Source: Nemertoderma westbladi
Lineage: Eukaryota; Xenacoelomorpha; Nemertodermatida; Nemertodermatidae
NCBI GenBank assembly: GCA_032718475.1
Contig: JAUCBJ010000537.1
Span: 1 to 50,701 of the forward strand
Reading direction: 5' to 3'
DNA: 50,701 bases
The position numbers and the translations under genes are program-made. Shown here piece after piece: positions 9,586-24,624 of the stretch. The stretch's first letter is position 1; each line of letters starts with the position of its first letter. A model generated the notes under the pieces. That model worked only from the letters and a program-made list of their open reading frames with translations. It searched no databases and was not told where the DNA came from.

Positions 9586-11854
9586 TATATTTTGAAAGTC
9601 TGGTTCTCAAATCTAACATCCAAATAGTATAAATCCGAAGATTTACTTCTATAGGAAAGGAAATATTACACATTACCTGAACAGACAACGACCTTTTAGT
9701 ACGTCTAGACAGATAATATTTTATACAACTGATTTACCACACCTATCATATCAGTCTTGTCTAGACTAAAAACAATAAAAATGTAAACTCTGTGGCTAAC
9801 CATAACCGCCTCCACTCGTCAGACATGTTTGATACACCATAGTCAATTGAATTGAATGAATCATGTATTTTGTGAAGGGATGTAAATACCATTTTTATTT
9901 TGGAGGGTAGATAGAGTCAGTCAGTTAGTCTACAAACAAGTATAAATAAAAAAACCCGGACCCAGATATTGTTGCTCATAACTGAGCCCCAAAAGTTGAA
10001 AATTTTTAGGTCCGTGAGGCGAGTTTCGTTTGTTGAAAAAGTTGGCTTTCCGGCAATTTTCACCCCCTTACTTAGGAGAAAAATTTCAAAAAAAATTCAA
10101 AATTTTTAATTTTTACCTAATATTAAGCCTAATTACCTAATTTACCTAATGCTCTTTAATGCAAAGGATATTAGATGGATGGTCTTCAAGTGCTCAAAAT
10201 TTCGTCATTTGTGCACAATGGGGTCATGAAACGACTGTATTTTCAGAATTTAGATAAATGCTCAGGTTCAGAAATTATTATAAAAACAATTTTTTTTGCC
10301 ACAGTTTTGACATATTTTGCCTTTTATTACCTAAATTTGACACTTATTGACTTATATTTCAGCAACCACACACAACATGAAACAATCAAAACAAAGAGGA
10401 GTTAAGCATCACCCAATCATCATTCATGAAAATGTCACGCCAATTCGTTCATTTTTGGAATAGCCTTTGTAATTTGAAATTTATATATTGTATTCGCCAG
10501 AAAATCCATTATTTAAAGTTTATGGTTAGGCTAATTTAATTAATTGAAATGCACATAACCCGGCTGAAAATGTTGTTGCAAAGATTCTCCGGGTCGGTTA
10601 TTTAATTTCTGAAATAAGTTTTCTCATTTGACGGCGTCATGTCTGTCTGAATTGCTGTCAGTCTGTCCGTCAAAATATAACCGACAGCTGAACAGACAAA
10701 CAGCCAATGTGGATGACGTCATACATGAAAACCCCTATAACAAATTTTTTAGCTAGTTTGTGTGCTTTCCAATTACTTTGACAGACAGATCGCTGGAGAG
10801 TCAGAAAAAAGCGACACACGGACGAACACTTTTAGCTTGGTAGTATGATTATTTTGAAAGTTTAAGTTAAATTTTTAATAAATTATATTTTTTTATATAT
10901 TTCCTTATATTTTGAAAGACAGATCGTCTTGCGGACAGACATACAGACATAATAGTTTTCGTTAAAAGTGAACACTGACTTTTTGGAATGAAATCAGCGA
11001 CCAGAAAAACCATCATTACAAATCGTGTAGCTATGATGAATGCTTTTGTTAAATTTTGACAAACAAACCGTCAGAAACACAATCCCAGGCAGACAGACAT
11101 TTTTCACAGACACTTAAACATAGAAAGGATAACATTATCACTCATAAAGTTTGAACTACATTAGCTATTAACAAACGGTTTGAAGTTTGAAACCCTGATA
11201 TAAATGTACACAAGGGGTGGGGGGGGGGGGGGGGGTAAAACTGAAAAATAGACTCCCCCCACCCCATAAGGGGTTGTTTAAGCATCTTAATCCCTCCTTT
11301 TGTTGTAGGGGTTTGGAATTGTTTATTTCCATTTTGCGTTTGCTAACTAGGAAATGTACGTTACTTTTCCTCATTTAGATAATGAAAATTTTCGCATAGT
11401 GTATTTTACGGTTGACGAATTACAATTTTTAGGGGGATTTGCATATCAACAATTTACATAGAGTGATTTTATTACCTTTGATAATACTTTTAATACTTAT
11501 GATTTCCGGCGGGGGTGAAATATACGTGTTTATTTATTCTGCATTTATATTTCATTTTTAATATCAAAATTATACCAGAGAAATCTTCTCTTTAGTAAAT
11601 AGTTTTTATTACTGTGTAAAGGTATTTTGAATTTCTTGACGATGTTCACTATTTTATCTTCTCTTTACAGCACAAGTTACATATTGTGCAACCAGCATCG
11701 CGCAATGCGTGTTTATGAGAGTACCAAATACGTCTATCATCGTTTTCGTGGATATGTAAACTGTTGGACGATGTTATTCCATCCATTCGATCCATCCAGA
11801 TCATAAACATTATCAAATCCTTTATAAATCCATCTACCAACACCAACATCGCGT
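9586..11854. other. No gene seen; AT-rich with a G tract
   Basis: AT-rich sequence with runs of ACCTAAT near 10117-10150, scattered GTCTGTC words at 10620-11110, and a G run at 11219-11235. Short open frames (10175-10405, 11168-11374, 11649-11891) show no motifs. From about 11770 CCATC-type words appear, which look like the decayed edge of the satellite array. Confidence 0.5.
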
Positions 11855-13760
11855 TCATCCACTCCATATACCTCCGACATCCCCCGTCCACACACTCAAT
11901 CTACCTCTGACATCCCCCGTCCACCAACTCCATCTACTTCTGACATACCCTGTCCACCCATTCCATCTAACTCTGACATCCCCTGTCCCCCAACTCCGTC
12001 TACCTCTGACATCCCATATCCACCAACTCCATCTACCTCTGACATACCCTGTCCCCCAACTCCGTCTACCTCTGACATACGTGTCCACCCACTCAATCTA
12101 CCTCTGACATTCCCCCGTCCACCAACTCGATCTACCTCTGACATCACCGCTCCAACCACTCAATCTACCTCTGACATCCCCCGTCCACCAATTCCGTCTA
12201 CCTCTGACATACCCTGTCCACCCACTCAATCTACCTCTGACATTCCCCCGTCCACCAACTCGATCTACCTCTGACATCACCGCTCCAACCACTCAATCTA
12301 CCTCTGACATCCCCCGTCCACCAACTCCATCTACTTCTGACATACCCTGTCCACCCATTCCATCTACCTCTGACATCACCTGTCCCCTACTCCGTCTACC
12401 TCTGACATCCCATGTCCACCAACTCCATCTAGCTCTGACATACCCTGTCTCTCCACTCAATCTACCTCCGACATCCCCTGTCCACCCACTCATTCTATCT
12501 GCTCCGACATCACCTGCCCACCCACTCCATTTACCCCCGATACATCCTGTTCATCTACTCCATCTACCTCTGACATCACCGCTCCAACCACTCAATCTAC
12601 CTCTGACATTCCCCGTCCACCAACTCCATCTACTTCTGACGTACCCTGTCCGCCCATTCCATCTACCTCTGACATTCCCAGTACACCAACTCCATCTACC
12701 TCTCAAATCCCCCGTCCACCAACTCCATCTACTTCTGACATACCCTATCCACCCATTCCATCTACCTCCAACATCCCCTTTCCACACACTCCATCTACCT
12801 CCAACATCCCATGTCTACCCACTCAATCTACCTCTGACATTCCCCCGTCCTCCAACTCCATCTACCTCTGACATACCCTGTCCACCCATTCCATCTACCT
12901 CTGACATCCCGTGTCCCCCAACTCCGTCTACCTCTGACATCCCATGTCCACCAACTCCATCTACTTATGACATACCCTGTCCACAAACTCCATCTACCTC
13001 TGACAACACCGCTCCAACCACTCAATCTACCTCTATCATCCCCCGTCCACCAACTCAATCTACCTCTGACATCCCCCGTCCACCAACTCCATCCACTTAT
13101 GACATACCCTGTCCACCAACTGCATCTACCTCTGACATCACCGCTACAACCACTCAATCTACCTCTGACATCCCCCGTCCACCAACTCCATCTACTTCTG
13201 ACGTACCCTGTCCATCCATTCCATCTACCTCTGACATTCCCAGTACACCAACTCCATCTACCTCTGACATCCCCCGTCCACCAACTCCATCTACTTCTGA
13301 CATACCCTGTCCACCCATTCCATCTACCTCAAACATCCCCTTTCCACACACTCCATCTACCTCCAACATCCCATGTCCACCCACTCAATCTACCTCTGAC
13401 ATTCCCCCATCCACCAACTCCATCTACCTCTGACATACCCTGTCCACCCACTCAATCTACCTCTGACATTCCCCCGTCCTCCAACTCCATCTACCTCTGA
13501 CATCACCGGTCCAACCACTCAATCTACCTCTGACATCCCCCGTCCACCAACTCCATCTACTTCTGACATAACCTGTCCACCCATTCCATCTACCTCTGAC
13601 ATCCCCTGTCCCCCAACTCCGTCTACCTCTGACATCCCATGTCCACCAACTCCATCTACTTCTGACATCACCGCTCCAACCACTCAATCTACCTCTGACA
13701 TACAATGTCCACCAACTCCATCTACCTCTGACATACCCTGTCCACACATTCCATCTACCT

Positions 13761-15368
13761 ATGACATCCCCTGTCCCCCAACTCCGTCTACCTCTGACAT
13801 ACCATGTCCACCAACTCCATCTACCTCTGACATACCCTGTCCCCCAACTCCATCTACCTCTGACATCCCCCGTCCACCAACTCCATCTACTTCTGACATA
13901 CCCTGTCCACCCATTCCATCTACCTCTGACATCACCGGTCCAACCACTCAATCTACCTCCACTTCATCTACCTCTGACATCACCGCTCCAACCACTCAAT
14001 CCACCTCTGACATCCCCTGTCCACCAACTCCATCTACTTCTGACGTACCCTGTCCACCCATTCCATCTACCTCTGACATACCCTGTCCCCCAACTCCATC
14101 TACCTCCGACATCACCGCTCCAACCACTCAATCTACCTCTGACATCCCCTGTCCACCAACTCCATCTACTTGTGACGTACCCTGTCCACCCATTCCATCT
14201 ACCTCTGACATTCCCAGTCCACCAACTCCACCTACATCTGACATCCCCCGTCCACCAACTCCATCTACTTCTGACATACCCTGTCCACCCATTCCATCAA
14301 CCTCTGACATCACATGTCCGCAAACTCCATCTACCTCTGACATCACCGCTCCAACCACTCAATCTACCTCTGACATCCCCCGTCCACCAACTCCATCTAC
14401 TTCTGACATACCCTGTCCACACATTCCATCTACCTCTGACATCACCGCTCCAACCACTCAATCTACCTCTGACATCCCCTGTCCACCAACTCCATCTACT
14501 TCTGATATACCCTGTCCACACATTCCATCTACCTCTGACATTCCCAGTCCACCAACTCCACCTACATCTGACATCCCCCGTCCACCAACTCCATCTACTT
14601 CTGACATACCCTGTCCACCCATTCCATCAACCTCTGACATCCCCCGTCCACCAACTCCATCTACTTCTGACGTACCCTGTCCACCCATTCCATCTACCTC
14701 TGACATCCCCTGTCCACCAACTCCATCTACTTCTGACGTACCCTGTCCACCCATTCCATCTACCTCTGACATCTCCGCTCCAACCACTCAATCTACCTCT
14801 GACATCCCCTGTCCACCAACTCCATCTACTTCTGACGTACCCTGTCCACCCATTCCATCTACCTTTGACATACCCTGTCCCCCAACTCCATCTACCTCTG
14901 ACATCACCGCTCCAACCACTCAATCTACCTCTGACATCCCCTGTCCACCAGCTCCATCTACTTCTGACGTACCCTGTCCACCCATTCCATCTACCTCTGA
15001 CATTCCCAGTCCACCAACTCCATCTATCTCTGACATCCCCCGTCCACAAACTCCATCTACTTCTGACATACCCTGTCCACCAACTCCATCTACCTCTGAC
15101 ATCACCGCTCCAACCACTCAATCTACCTCTGACATCCCCGGTCCACCAACTCCATCTACTTCTGACGTACGCTGTCCACCCATTCCATCTACCTCTGACA
15201 TTCCCAGTACACCAACTCCATCTACCTCTGACATCCCCCGTCCATCAACTCCATCTACTTATGACATACCCTGTCCACCCATTCCATCTACCTCCAACAT
15301 CCCCTTTCCACACACTCCATCTACCTCCAACATCCCATGTCATGTCCACCCACTCAATCTACCTCTGA
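13761..15368. repeat. Higher-order block, copied at 18571-20484
   Basis: The order of unit sub-types in 13.8-15.37 kb matches 18.6-20.48 kb, both ending at the rare junction CATGTCATGTCC (about 15336 and 20452). The offset is 4885 bp in the left part and 5116 bp at the right end; the difference, 231 bp, is seven units gained or lost. The same rare junction recurs near 26361 and 29529. Confidence 0.8.
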
Positions 15369-17736
15369 CATCCCCCGTCCACCAACTCCATCTACCTCTG
15401 ACATACCATGTCCACCAACTCCATCTATCTCTGACATCCCCCGTCCACCAACTCCATCTACCTCTGACATTCCCAGTCCCCCAACTCCATCTACCTCTGA
15501 CATCCCCTGTCCACCAACTACATCTACCTCTGACATCACCGCTCCAACCACTCAATCTACCTCTGACATTCCCCGTCCACCAACTCCATCTACTTCTGAC
15601 GTACCCTGTCCACCAACTCCATCTACTTCTGACATCCCCCGTCCACCAACTCCATCTACTTCTGACATACCCTGTCCACCCATTCCGTCTACCTCCAACA
15701 TCACCTTTCCACACACTCCATCTACCTCCAACATCCCATGTCCACCAACTCTATCTACCTCTGACATCCCCCGTCCACCAACTCCATCTACCTCTGACAT
15801 CCCCCGTCCACCAACTCCATCTACTTCTGACATACCCTGTCCACCCATTCCGTCTACCTCCAACATCCCCTTTCCACACACTCCATCTACCTCCAACATC
15901 CCATGTCCACCAACTCCATCTACCTCTGACATCCCCCGTCCACCAACTCCGTCTACTTCTGACATACCCTGTCCACCCATTCCATCTACCTCTGACATCC
16001 CATGTCCACCAACTCCATCTACCTCTGACATCACCGCTCCAACCACTCAATCTCCCTCTGACATCCCCCGTCCACCAACTCCATCTACTTCAGACATACC
16101 CTGTCCACCCATTGCATCTACCTCTGACATTCCCAGTCCAACAACTCCATCTATCTCTGAAATCCCCCGTCCACTAACTCCATCTACTTCTGACATACCC
16201 TGTCCACCAACTCCATCTACCTCTGACATCACCGCTCCAACCACTCAATCTACCTCTGACATCCCCCGTCCACCAACTCCATCTACTTCTGACGTACGCT
16301 GTCCACCCATTCCATCTACCTCTGACATTCCCAGTACACCAACTCCATCTACCTCTGACATCCCCCGTCCACCAACTCCATCTACTTCTGACATACCCTG
16401 TCCACCCACTCAATCTACCTCTGACATTCCCAGTCCACCAACTCCATCTACCTCTGACATCCCCCGTCCACCAACTCCATCTACTTCTGACATACCCTGT
16501 CCACCCACTCAATCTACCTCTGACATCCCCCGTCCACCAACTCCATCTACTTCTGACGTACGCTGTCCACCCATTCTATCTACCTCTGACATTCCCAGTA
16601 CACTAACTCCATCTACTTCTGACATACCCTGTCCACCCATTCCATCTACCTCTGGCATCCCCTTTCCACACACTCCATCTACCTCCAACATCCCATGTCC
16701 ACCAACTCTATCTACCTTTGACATCCCCCGTCCACCAACTCCATCTACCTCTGACATCCCCCGTCCACCAACTCCATCTACTTCTGACATACCCTGTCCA
16801 CCCATTCCGTCTACCTCCAACATCCCCTTTCCACACACTCCATCTACCTCCAACATCCCATGTCCACCAACTCCATCTACCTCTGACATCCCCCGTCCAC
16901 CAACTCCGTCTACTTCTGACATACCCTGTCCACCCATTCCATCTACCTCTGACATCCCATGTCCACCAACTCCATCTACCTCTGACATCACCGCTCCAAC
17001 CACTCAATCTCCCTCTGACATCCCCCGTCCACCAACTCCATCTACTTCAGACATACCCTGTCCACCCATTGCATCTACCTCTGACATTCCCAGTCCAACA
17101 ACTCCATCTATCTCTGAAATCCCCCGTCCACTAACTCCATCTACTTCTGACATACCCTGTCCACCAACTCCATCTACCTCTGTCATCACCGCTCCAACCA
17201 CTCAATCTACCTCTGACATCCCCCGTCCACCAACTCCATCTACTTCTGACGTACGCTGTCCACCCATTCCATCTACCTCTGACATTCCCAGTACACCAAC
17301 TCCATCTACCTCTGACATCCCCCGTCCACCAACTCGATCTACCTCTGACATCACCGCTCCAACCACTCAATCTACCTCTGACATCCCCCGTCCACCAACT
17401 CCATCTACTTCTGACATACCCTGTCCACCCATTCCATCTACCTCTGGCATACCCTGTCCCCCAACTCCATCTACCTCTGACATCCCCCGTCCACCCACTT
17501 CATCTACCTCCGACAAACCCTGTCCACCCACTCCATCTACCTCCGATATCCCCCGTCCACCAACTCAATCTACCTCTGACATCCCCCGTCCACCAACTCG
17601 ATCTACTTCTGACATACCCTGTCCACCCATTCCATCATCTACCTCTGACATCCCCTGTCCCCCAACTCCGTCTACCTCTGACATCCCATGTCCACCAACT
17701 CCATCTACCTCTGACATCACCGCTCCAACCACTTAA
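15337..17736 (+). other. 799-codon open frame within the satellite, doubtful gene
   Basis: The frame encodes an 11-residue repeat of the type STSDIPCPPTP, rich in Pro, Ser and Thr, with variants SNIPFPHTPST and SDITAPTTQST. A mucin-like secreted protein could have such a domain. Against a gene: no signal peptide or unique domain flanks it, the same DNA is also open in minus-strand frames, 34-bp units shift the frame nearby, and the frame ends within the array. I regard it as a product of the 33-bp period. Confidence 0.15.
15552..17501. repeat. Tandem duplication, 957-bp period (29 units)
   Basis: The segment from 15552 recurs from 16509: sub-type order matches for about 0.7-0.9 kb with exactly 957 bp offset (for example 15751-16050 with 16708-17007, and 16047-16244 with 17004-17201). 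The exact outer limits are hard to see because neighbouring units are similar. Confidence 0.75.
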
Positions 17737-18056
17737 TCTACCTCGGACATACCATGTCCACCAACTCCATCTACCTCTGACATACCCTGTCCCCCAACTC
17801 CATCTACCTCTGACATCCCCCGTCCACCCACTCCATCTACCTCTGACATCCCCCGTCCACCCACTTCATCTACCTCCGACAAACCCTGTCCACCCACTCC
17901 ATCTACCTCCGATATCCCCCGTCCACCAACTCAATCTACCTCTGACATCCCCTGTCCACCAACTCCATCTACTTCTGACGTACCCTGTCTCACAACTCCA
18001 TCTACCTCTGACATCCCCCGTCCACCCACTCCATCTACCTCTGACCTCCCCCGTCC

Positions 18057-18600
18057 TACTACTACTACTACTAGGATAGGCATGCTGCATTGCAGCTGCA
18101 TTTTTAAGAATGCTGTGCGGGCTTATCGACAAAATTGCACCGCCACAACTCCCTATCACCCATGACATTTGCTAGATCATCCGCATCTTCAAGGCCAGTG
18201 TCCTTTAAGATGCGTCTCAAGAAAGTCATGGGCTGTCCACCATGCTTATTCACTCCATGAGGCTGCCAAAGTACAAGATCATGCACTGGCTGGTCCTCAC
18301 GGCGAAAGCAATGTCCTGCAAAGCGGAGGCGATTTTGTTCTAGTGTCAAGCTTGGGGGAACCAATGAGACACCTCCAATGTTATATAGTGTCTGGTTGGA
18401 GATGTGTGCATTGTACTTGACACAATGAACCCGGCGTAGCATTCTTGTGAATGTGCCATCCAGAGATTTGGTGTCCTCAGCAGTTAGAGCCCAGGATGGA
18501 CTCCCATAGAGGAGTACTGGAACTACTGCTGCTCTAAATAATCGGACCTTAAGTGTCCGATTAATTCTCGGTGATTTCCAAATCCTGGAAAGCCTATCAA
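18057..18600 (-). mobile_element. 5'-truncated LINE copy in the array (copy A)
   Basis: Minus-strand copy of the C-terminal part and 3' end of the LINE found at 26443-28135. It encodes LYGSPSWALTAEDTKSLDG, then RFAGHCFRREDQPVHDLVL, and ends with a TAG-repeat tail at 18057-18074. The 10-base word TCCCCCGTCC flanks it on both sides (18047-18056 and 18601-18610), consistent with a target duplication, though the word is common in the array. The frame is open through the fragment and runs on into satellite sequence (18104-18748). It is dead on its own, as no polymerase core is present. Confidence 0.9.
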
Positions 18601-21600
18601 TCCCCCGTCCACCAACTCTATCTACTTCTGACATACCCTGTCCACCCATTCCATCTACCTCTGACATCCCATGTCCACCAACTCCATCTACCTCTGACAT
18701 CCCCCGTCCACCCACTTCATCTACCTCTGACATCACCGCTCCAACCACTCAATCTACCTCTGAAATCCCCTGTCCACCAACTCCATCTACTTCTGACGTA
18801 CCCTGTCCACCCATTCCATCTACCTCTGACATACCCTGTCCCCCAACTCCATCTACCTCTGACATCACCGCTCCAACCACTCAATCTACCTCTGACATCC
18901 CCTGTCCACCAACTCCATCTACTTCTGACGTACCCTGTCCACCCATTCCATCTACCTCTGACATACCCTGTCCCCCAACTCCATCTACCTCCGACATCAC
19001 CGCTCCAACCACTCAATCTACCTCTGACATCCCCTGTCCACCAACTCCATCTACTTGTGACGTACCCTGTCCACCCATTCCATCTACCTCTGACATTCCC
19101 AGTCCACCAACTCCACCTACATCTGACATCCCCCGTCCACCAACTCCATCTACTTCTGACATACCCTGTCCACCCATTCCATCAACCTCTGACATCCCAT
19201 GTCCGCAAACTCCATCTACCTCTGACATCACCGCTCCAACCACTCAATCTACCTCTGGCATCCCCCGTCCACCAACTCCATCTACTTCTGACATACCCTG
19301 TCCACACATTCCATCTACCTCTGACATCACCGCTCCAACCACTCAATCTACCTCTGAAATCCCCTGTCCACCAACTCCATCTACTTCTGACATACCCTGT
19401 CCACACATTTCATCTACCTCTGACATCCCCCGTCCACCAACTCCATCTACTTCTGACGTACCCTGTCCACCCATTCCATCTACCTCTGACATCCCCTGTC
19501 CACCAACTCCATCTACTTCTGACGTACCCTGTCCACCCATTCCATCTACCTCTGACATCCCCTGTCCACCAACTCCATCTACTTCTGACGTACCCTGTCC
19601 ACCCATTCCATCTACCTCTGACATCACCGCTCCAACCACTCAATCTACCTCTGACATCCCCTGTCCACCAACTCCATCTACTTCTGACATCCCCCGTCCA
19701 CCAACTCCATCTACTTCTGACATACCCTTTCCACCCATTCCATCAACCTCTGACATCCCCCGTCCACCAACTCCATCTACTTCTGACGTACCCTGTCCAC
19801 CCATTCCATCTACCTCTGACATCCCCTGTCCACCAACTCCATCTACTTCTGACGTACCCTGTCCACCCATTCCATCTAACACTGACATCACCGCTCCAAC
19901 CACTCAATCTACCTCTGACATCCCCTGTCCACCAACTCCATCTACTTCTGACGTACCCTGTCCACCCATTCCATCTACCTTTGACATACCCTGTCCCCCA
20001 ACTCCATCTACCTCTGACATCACCGCTCCAACCACTCAATCTACCTCTGACATCCCCTGTCCACCAGCTCCATCTACTTCTGACGTACCCTGTCCACCCA
20101 TTCCATCTACCTCTGACATTCCCAGTCCACCAACTCCATCTATCTCTGACATCCCCCGTCCACAAACTCCATCTACTTATGACATACCCTGTCCACCAAC
20201 TCCATCTACCTCTGACATCACCGCTCCAACCACTCAATCTACCTCTGACATCCCCGGTCCACCAACTCCATCTACTTCTGACGTACGCTGTCCACCCATT
20301 CCATCTACCTCTGACATTCCCAGTACACCAACTCCATCTACCTCTGACATCCCCCGTCCATCAACTCCATCTACTTATGACATACCCTGTCCACCCATTC
20401 CATCTACCTCCAACATCCCCTTTCCACACACTCCATCTACCTCCAACATCCCATGTCATGTCCACCCACTCAATCTACCTCTGACATCCCCCGTCCACCA
20501 ACTCCATCTACCTCTGACATACCATGTCCACCAACTCCATCTATCTCTGACATCCCCCGTCCACCAACTCCATCTACCTCTGACATTCCCAGTCCCCCAA
20601 CTCCATCTACCTCTGACATCCCCTGTCCACCAACTACATCTACCTCTGACATCACCGCTCCAACCACTCAATCTACCTCTGACATTCCCCGTCCACCAAC
20701 TCCATCTACTTCTGACATCCCCCGTCCACCAACTCCATCTACTTCTGACATACCCTGTCCACCCATTCCGTCTACCTCCAACATCCCCTTTCCACACACT
20801 CCATCTACCTCCAACATCCCATGTCCACCAACTCTATCTACCTCTGACATCCCCCGTCCACCAACTCCATCTACCTCTGACATCCCCCGTCCACCAACTC
20901 CATCTACTTCTGACATACCCTGTCCACCCATTCCGTCTACCTCCAACATCCCCTTTCCACACACTCCATCTACCTCCAACATCCCATGTCCACCAACTCT
21001 ATCTACCTCTGACATCCCATGTCCACTCACTCAATCTACCTCTGAAATTCCCCCATTCCGTCTACCTCCAACATCCCCTTTCCACACACTCCATCTACCT
21101 CCAACATCCCATGTCCACCAACTCTATCTACCTCTGACATCCCATGTCCACTCACTCAATCTACCTCTGAAATTCCCCCATCCTCCAACTCCATCTTACT
21201 CTGTCAAACCCTGTCCACCCACTCAATCTACTTCTGACATTCCCCCGTCCACCAACTCCATCTACCTCTGACATCACCGCTCCAACCACTCAATCTACCT
21301 CTGACATCCCATGTCCACCAACTCCATCTACCTCTGACATACCCTGTCCCCCAACTCCATCTACCTCTGGACATCCCCCGTCCACCCACTCCATCTACCT
21401 CTGACATAACCGCTCCAACCACTCAATCTACATCTGACATACCATGTCCACCAACTCCATCTACCTCTGCTCTGACATACCCTGTCCCCCAACTCCATCT
21501 ACCTCTGGACATCCCCCGTCCACCCACTCCATCTACCTCTGACATCCCCCGTCCAGCCACTTTATCTACCTCCGACAAACCCTGTCCACCCACTCCATCT

Positions 21601-21800
21601 ACCTCCGATATCCCCCGTCCACCAACTCAATCTACCTCTGACATCCCCCGTCCACCAACTCCATCTACTTCTGACATACCCTGTCCACCAACTCCATTTA
21701 CTTCTGACATACCCTGTCCACCCATTCCATCTACCTCTGACATCCCATGTCCACCAACTCCATCTACCTCTGACATCACCGCTCCAACCACTCAATCTCC

Positions 21801-23540
21801 CTATGACATCCCCCGTCCACCAACTCCATCTACTTCAGACATACCCTGTCCACCCATTGCATCTACCTCTGACATTCCCAGTACACCAACTCCATCTATC
21901 TCTGACATCCCCCGTCCACCAACTCCATCTACTTCTGACATACCCTGTCCACCAACTCCATTTACTTCTGACATACCCTGTCCACCAACTCCATTTACTT
22001 CTGACATACCCTGTCCACCCATTGCATCTACCTCTGACATTCCCAGTACACCAACTCCATCTACCTCTGACATCACCGCTCCAACCACTCAATCTCCCTA
22101 TGACATCCCCCGTCCACCAACTCCATCTACTTCAGACATACCCTGTCCACCCATTCCATCTACCTCTGACATCCCATGTCCACCAACTCCATCTACCTCT
22201 GACATCACCGCTCCAACCACTCAATCTCCCTATGACATCCCCCGTCCACCAACTCCATCTACTTCAGACATACCCTGTCCACCCATTGCATCTACCTCTG
22301 ACATTCCCAGTACACCAACTCCATCTATCTCTGACATCCCCCGTCCACCAACTCCATCTACTTCTGACATACCCTGTCCACCAACTCCATTTACTTCTGA
22401 CATACCCTGTCCACCAACTCCATTTACTTCTGACATACCCTGTCCACCCATTGCATCTACCTCTGACATTCCCAGTACACCAACTCCATCTACCTCTGAC
22501 ATCACCGCTCCAACCACTCAATCTCCCTATGACATCCCCCGTCCACCAACTCCATCTACTTCAGACATACCCTGTCCACCCATTGCATCTACCTCTGACA
22601 TTCCCAGTACACCAACTCCATCTATCTCTGACATCCCCCGTCCACCAACTCCATCTACTTCTGACATACCCTGTCCACCAACTCCATTTACTTCTGACAT
22701 CCCATGTCCACCAACTCCATCTACCTCTGACATCACCGCTCCAACCACTCAATCTCCCTATGACATCCCCCGTCCACCAACTCCATCTACTTCAGACATA
22801 CCCTGTCCACCCATTGCATCTACCTCTGACATACCCCGTCCACCAACTCCGTCTACTTCTGACATACCCTGTCCACCCATTCCATCTACCTCTGACATCC
22901 CATGTCCACCAACTCCATCTACCTCTGACATCACCGCTCCAACCACTCAATCTCCCTATGACATCCCCCGTCCACCAACTCCATCTACTTCAGACATACC
23001 CTGTCCACCCATTGCATCTACCTCTGACATTCCCAGTACACCAACTCCATCTATCTCTGAAATCCTCCGTCCACTAACTCCATCTACTTCTGACATACCC
23101 TGTCCACCAACTCCATCTACCTCTGACATCACCGCTCCAACCACTCAATCTACCTCTGACATCCCCCGTCCACCAACTCCATCTAGTTCTGACGTACGCT
23201 GTCCACCCATTCCATCTACCTCTGACATTCCCAGTACACCAACTCCATCTACCTCTGACATCCCCCGTCCACCAACTCCATCTACTTCTGACATACCCTG
23301 TCCACCAACTCCATCTACCTCAGACATCACCGCTCCAACCACTCAATCTCCCTCTGACATCCCCCGTCCACCAACTCCATCTACTTCAGACATACCCTGT
23401 CCACCCATTGCATCTACCTCTGACATTCCCAGTCCACCAACTCCATCTATCTCTGAAATCCTCCGTCCACTAACTCCATCTACTTCTGACATACCCTGTC
23501 CACCAACTCCATCTACCTCTGACATCACCGCTCCAACCAC
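21801..23540. repeat. Higher-order repeat zone, 429-, 231- and 198-bp periods
   Basis: Blocks recur at 429 bp (21801-22088 with 22230-22517), then 231 bp, then four times 198 bp (starts at about 22758, 22956, 23145, 23343), i.e. 13, 7 and 6 units. Each block ends at a CAATCTCCCTATGACATC variant or a close relative. This is the most homogenised part of the array. Confidence 0.8.
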
Positions 23541-24624
23541 TCAATCTACCTCTGACATCCCCCGTCCACCAACTCCATCTACTTCTGACGTACGCTGTCC
23601 ACCCATTCCATCTACCTCTGACATTCCCAGTACACCAACTCCATCTACCTCTGACATCCCCCGTCCTCCAACTCCATCTACCTCTGACATACCCTGTCCA
23701 CCCACTCAATCTACCTCTGACATTCCCCCGTCCACCAACTCGATCTACCTCTGACATCACCGCTCCAACCACTCAATCTACCTCTGACATCCCCCGTCCA
23801 CCAACTCCATCTACTTCTGACATACCCTGTCCACCCATTCCATCTACCTCTGACATCCCCTGTCCCCCAACTCCGTCTACCTCTGACATCCCATGTCCAC
23901 CAACTCCATCTACCTCTGACATCACCGCTCTAACCACTCAATCTACCTCTGATATACCATGTCCACCAACTCCATCTACCTCTGACATACCCTGTCCCCC
24001 AACTCCATCTACCTCCGATATCCCCCGTCCACCAACTCAATCTACCTCTGACATCCCCCGTCCACCAACTCGATCTACTTCTGACATACCCTGTCAACCC
24101 ATTCCATTTACCTCTGACATCCCCTGTCCCCCAACTCCGTCTACCTCTGACATCCCATGTCCACCAACTCCATCTACCTCTGACATCACCGCTCCAACCA
24201 CTCAATCTACCTCGGACATACCATGTCCACCAACTCCATCTACCTCTGACATACCCTGTCCCCCAACTCCATCTACCTCTGACATCCCCCGTCCACCCAC
24301 TCCATCTACCCCTGACATCCCCCGTCCACCCACTTCATCTACCTCCGACAAACCCTGTCCACCCACTCCATCTACCTCCGATATCCCCCGTCCACCAACT
24401 CAATCTACCTCTGACATCCCCCGTCCACCCACTTCATCTACCTCTGACATCCCCCGTCCACCCACTTCATCTACCTCTGACATCACAATTCCAACCACTC
24501 AATCTACCTCTGACATCCCCTGTCCACCAACTCCATCTACTTCTGACGTACCCTGTCTCCCAACTCCATCTACCTCTGACATCCCCCGTCCACCCACTCA
24601 ATCTACCTCTGACATCCCCCGTCC

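Noticed and set aside
10175-10405. 76-codon plus-strand frame
   Set aside because: AT-rich sequence, no recognisable protein features; it could be a chance frame.
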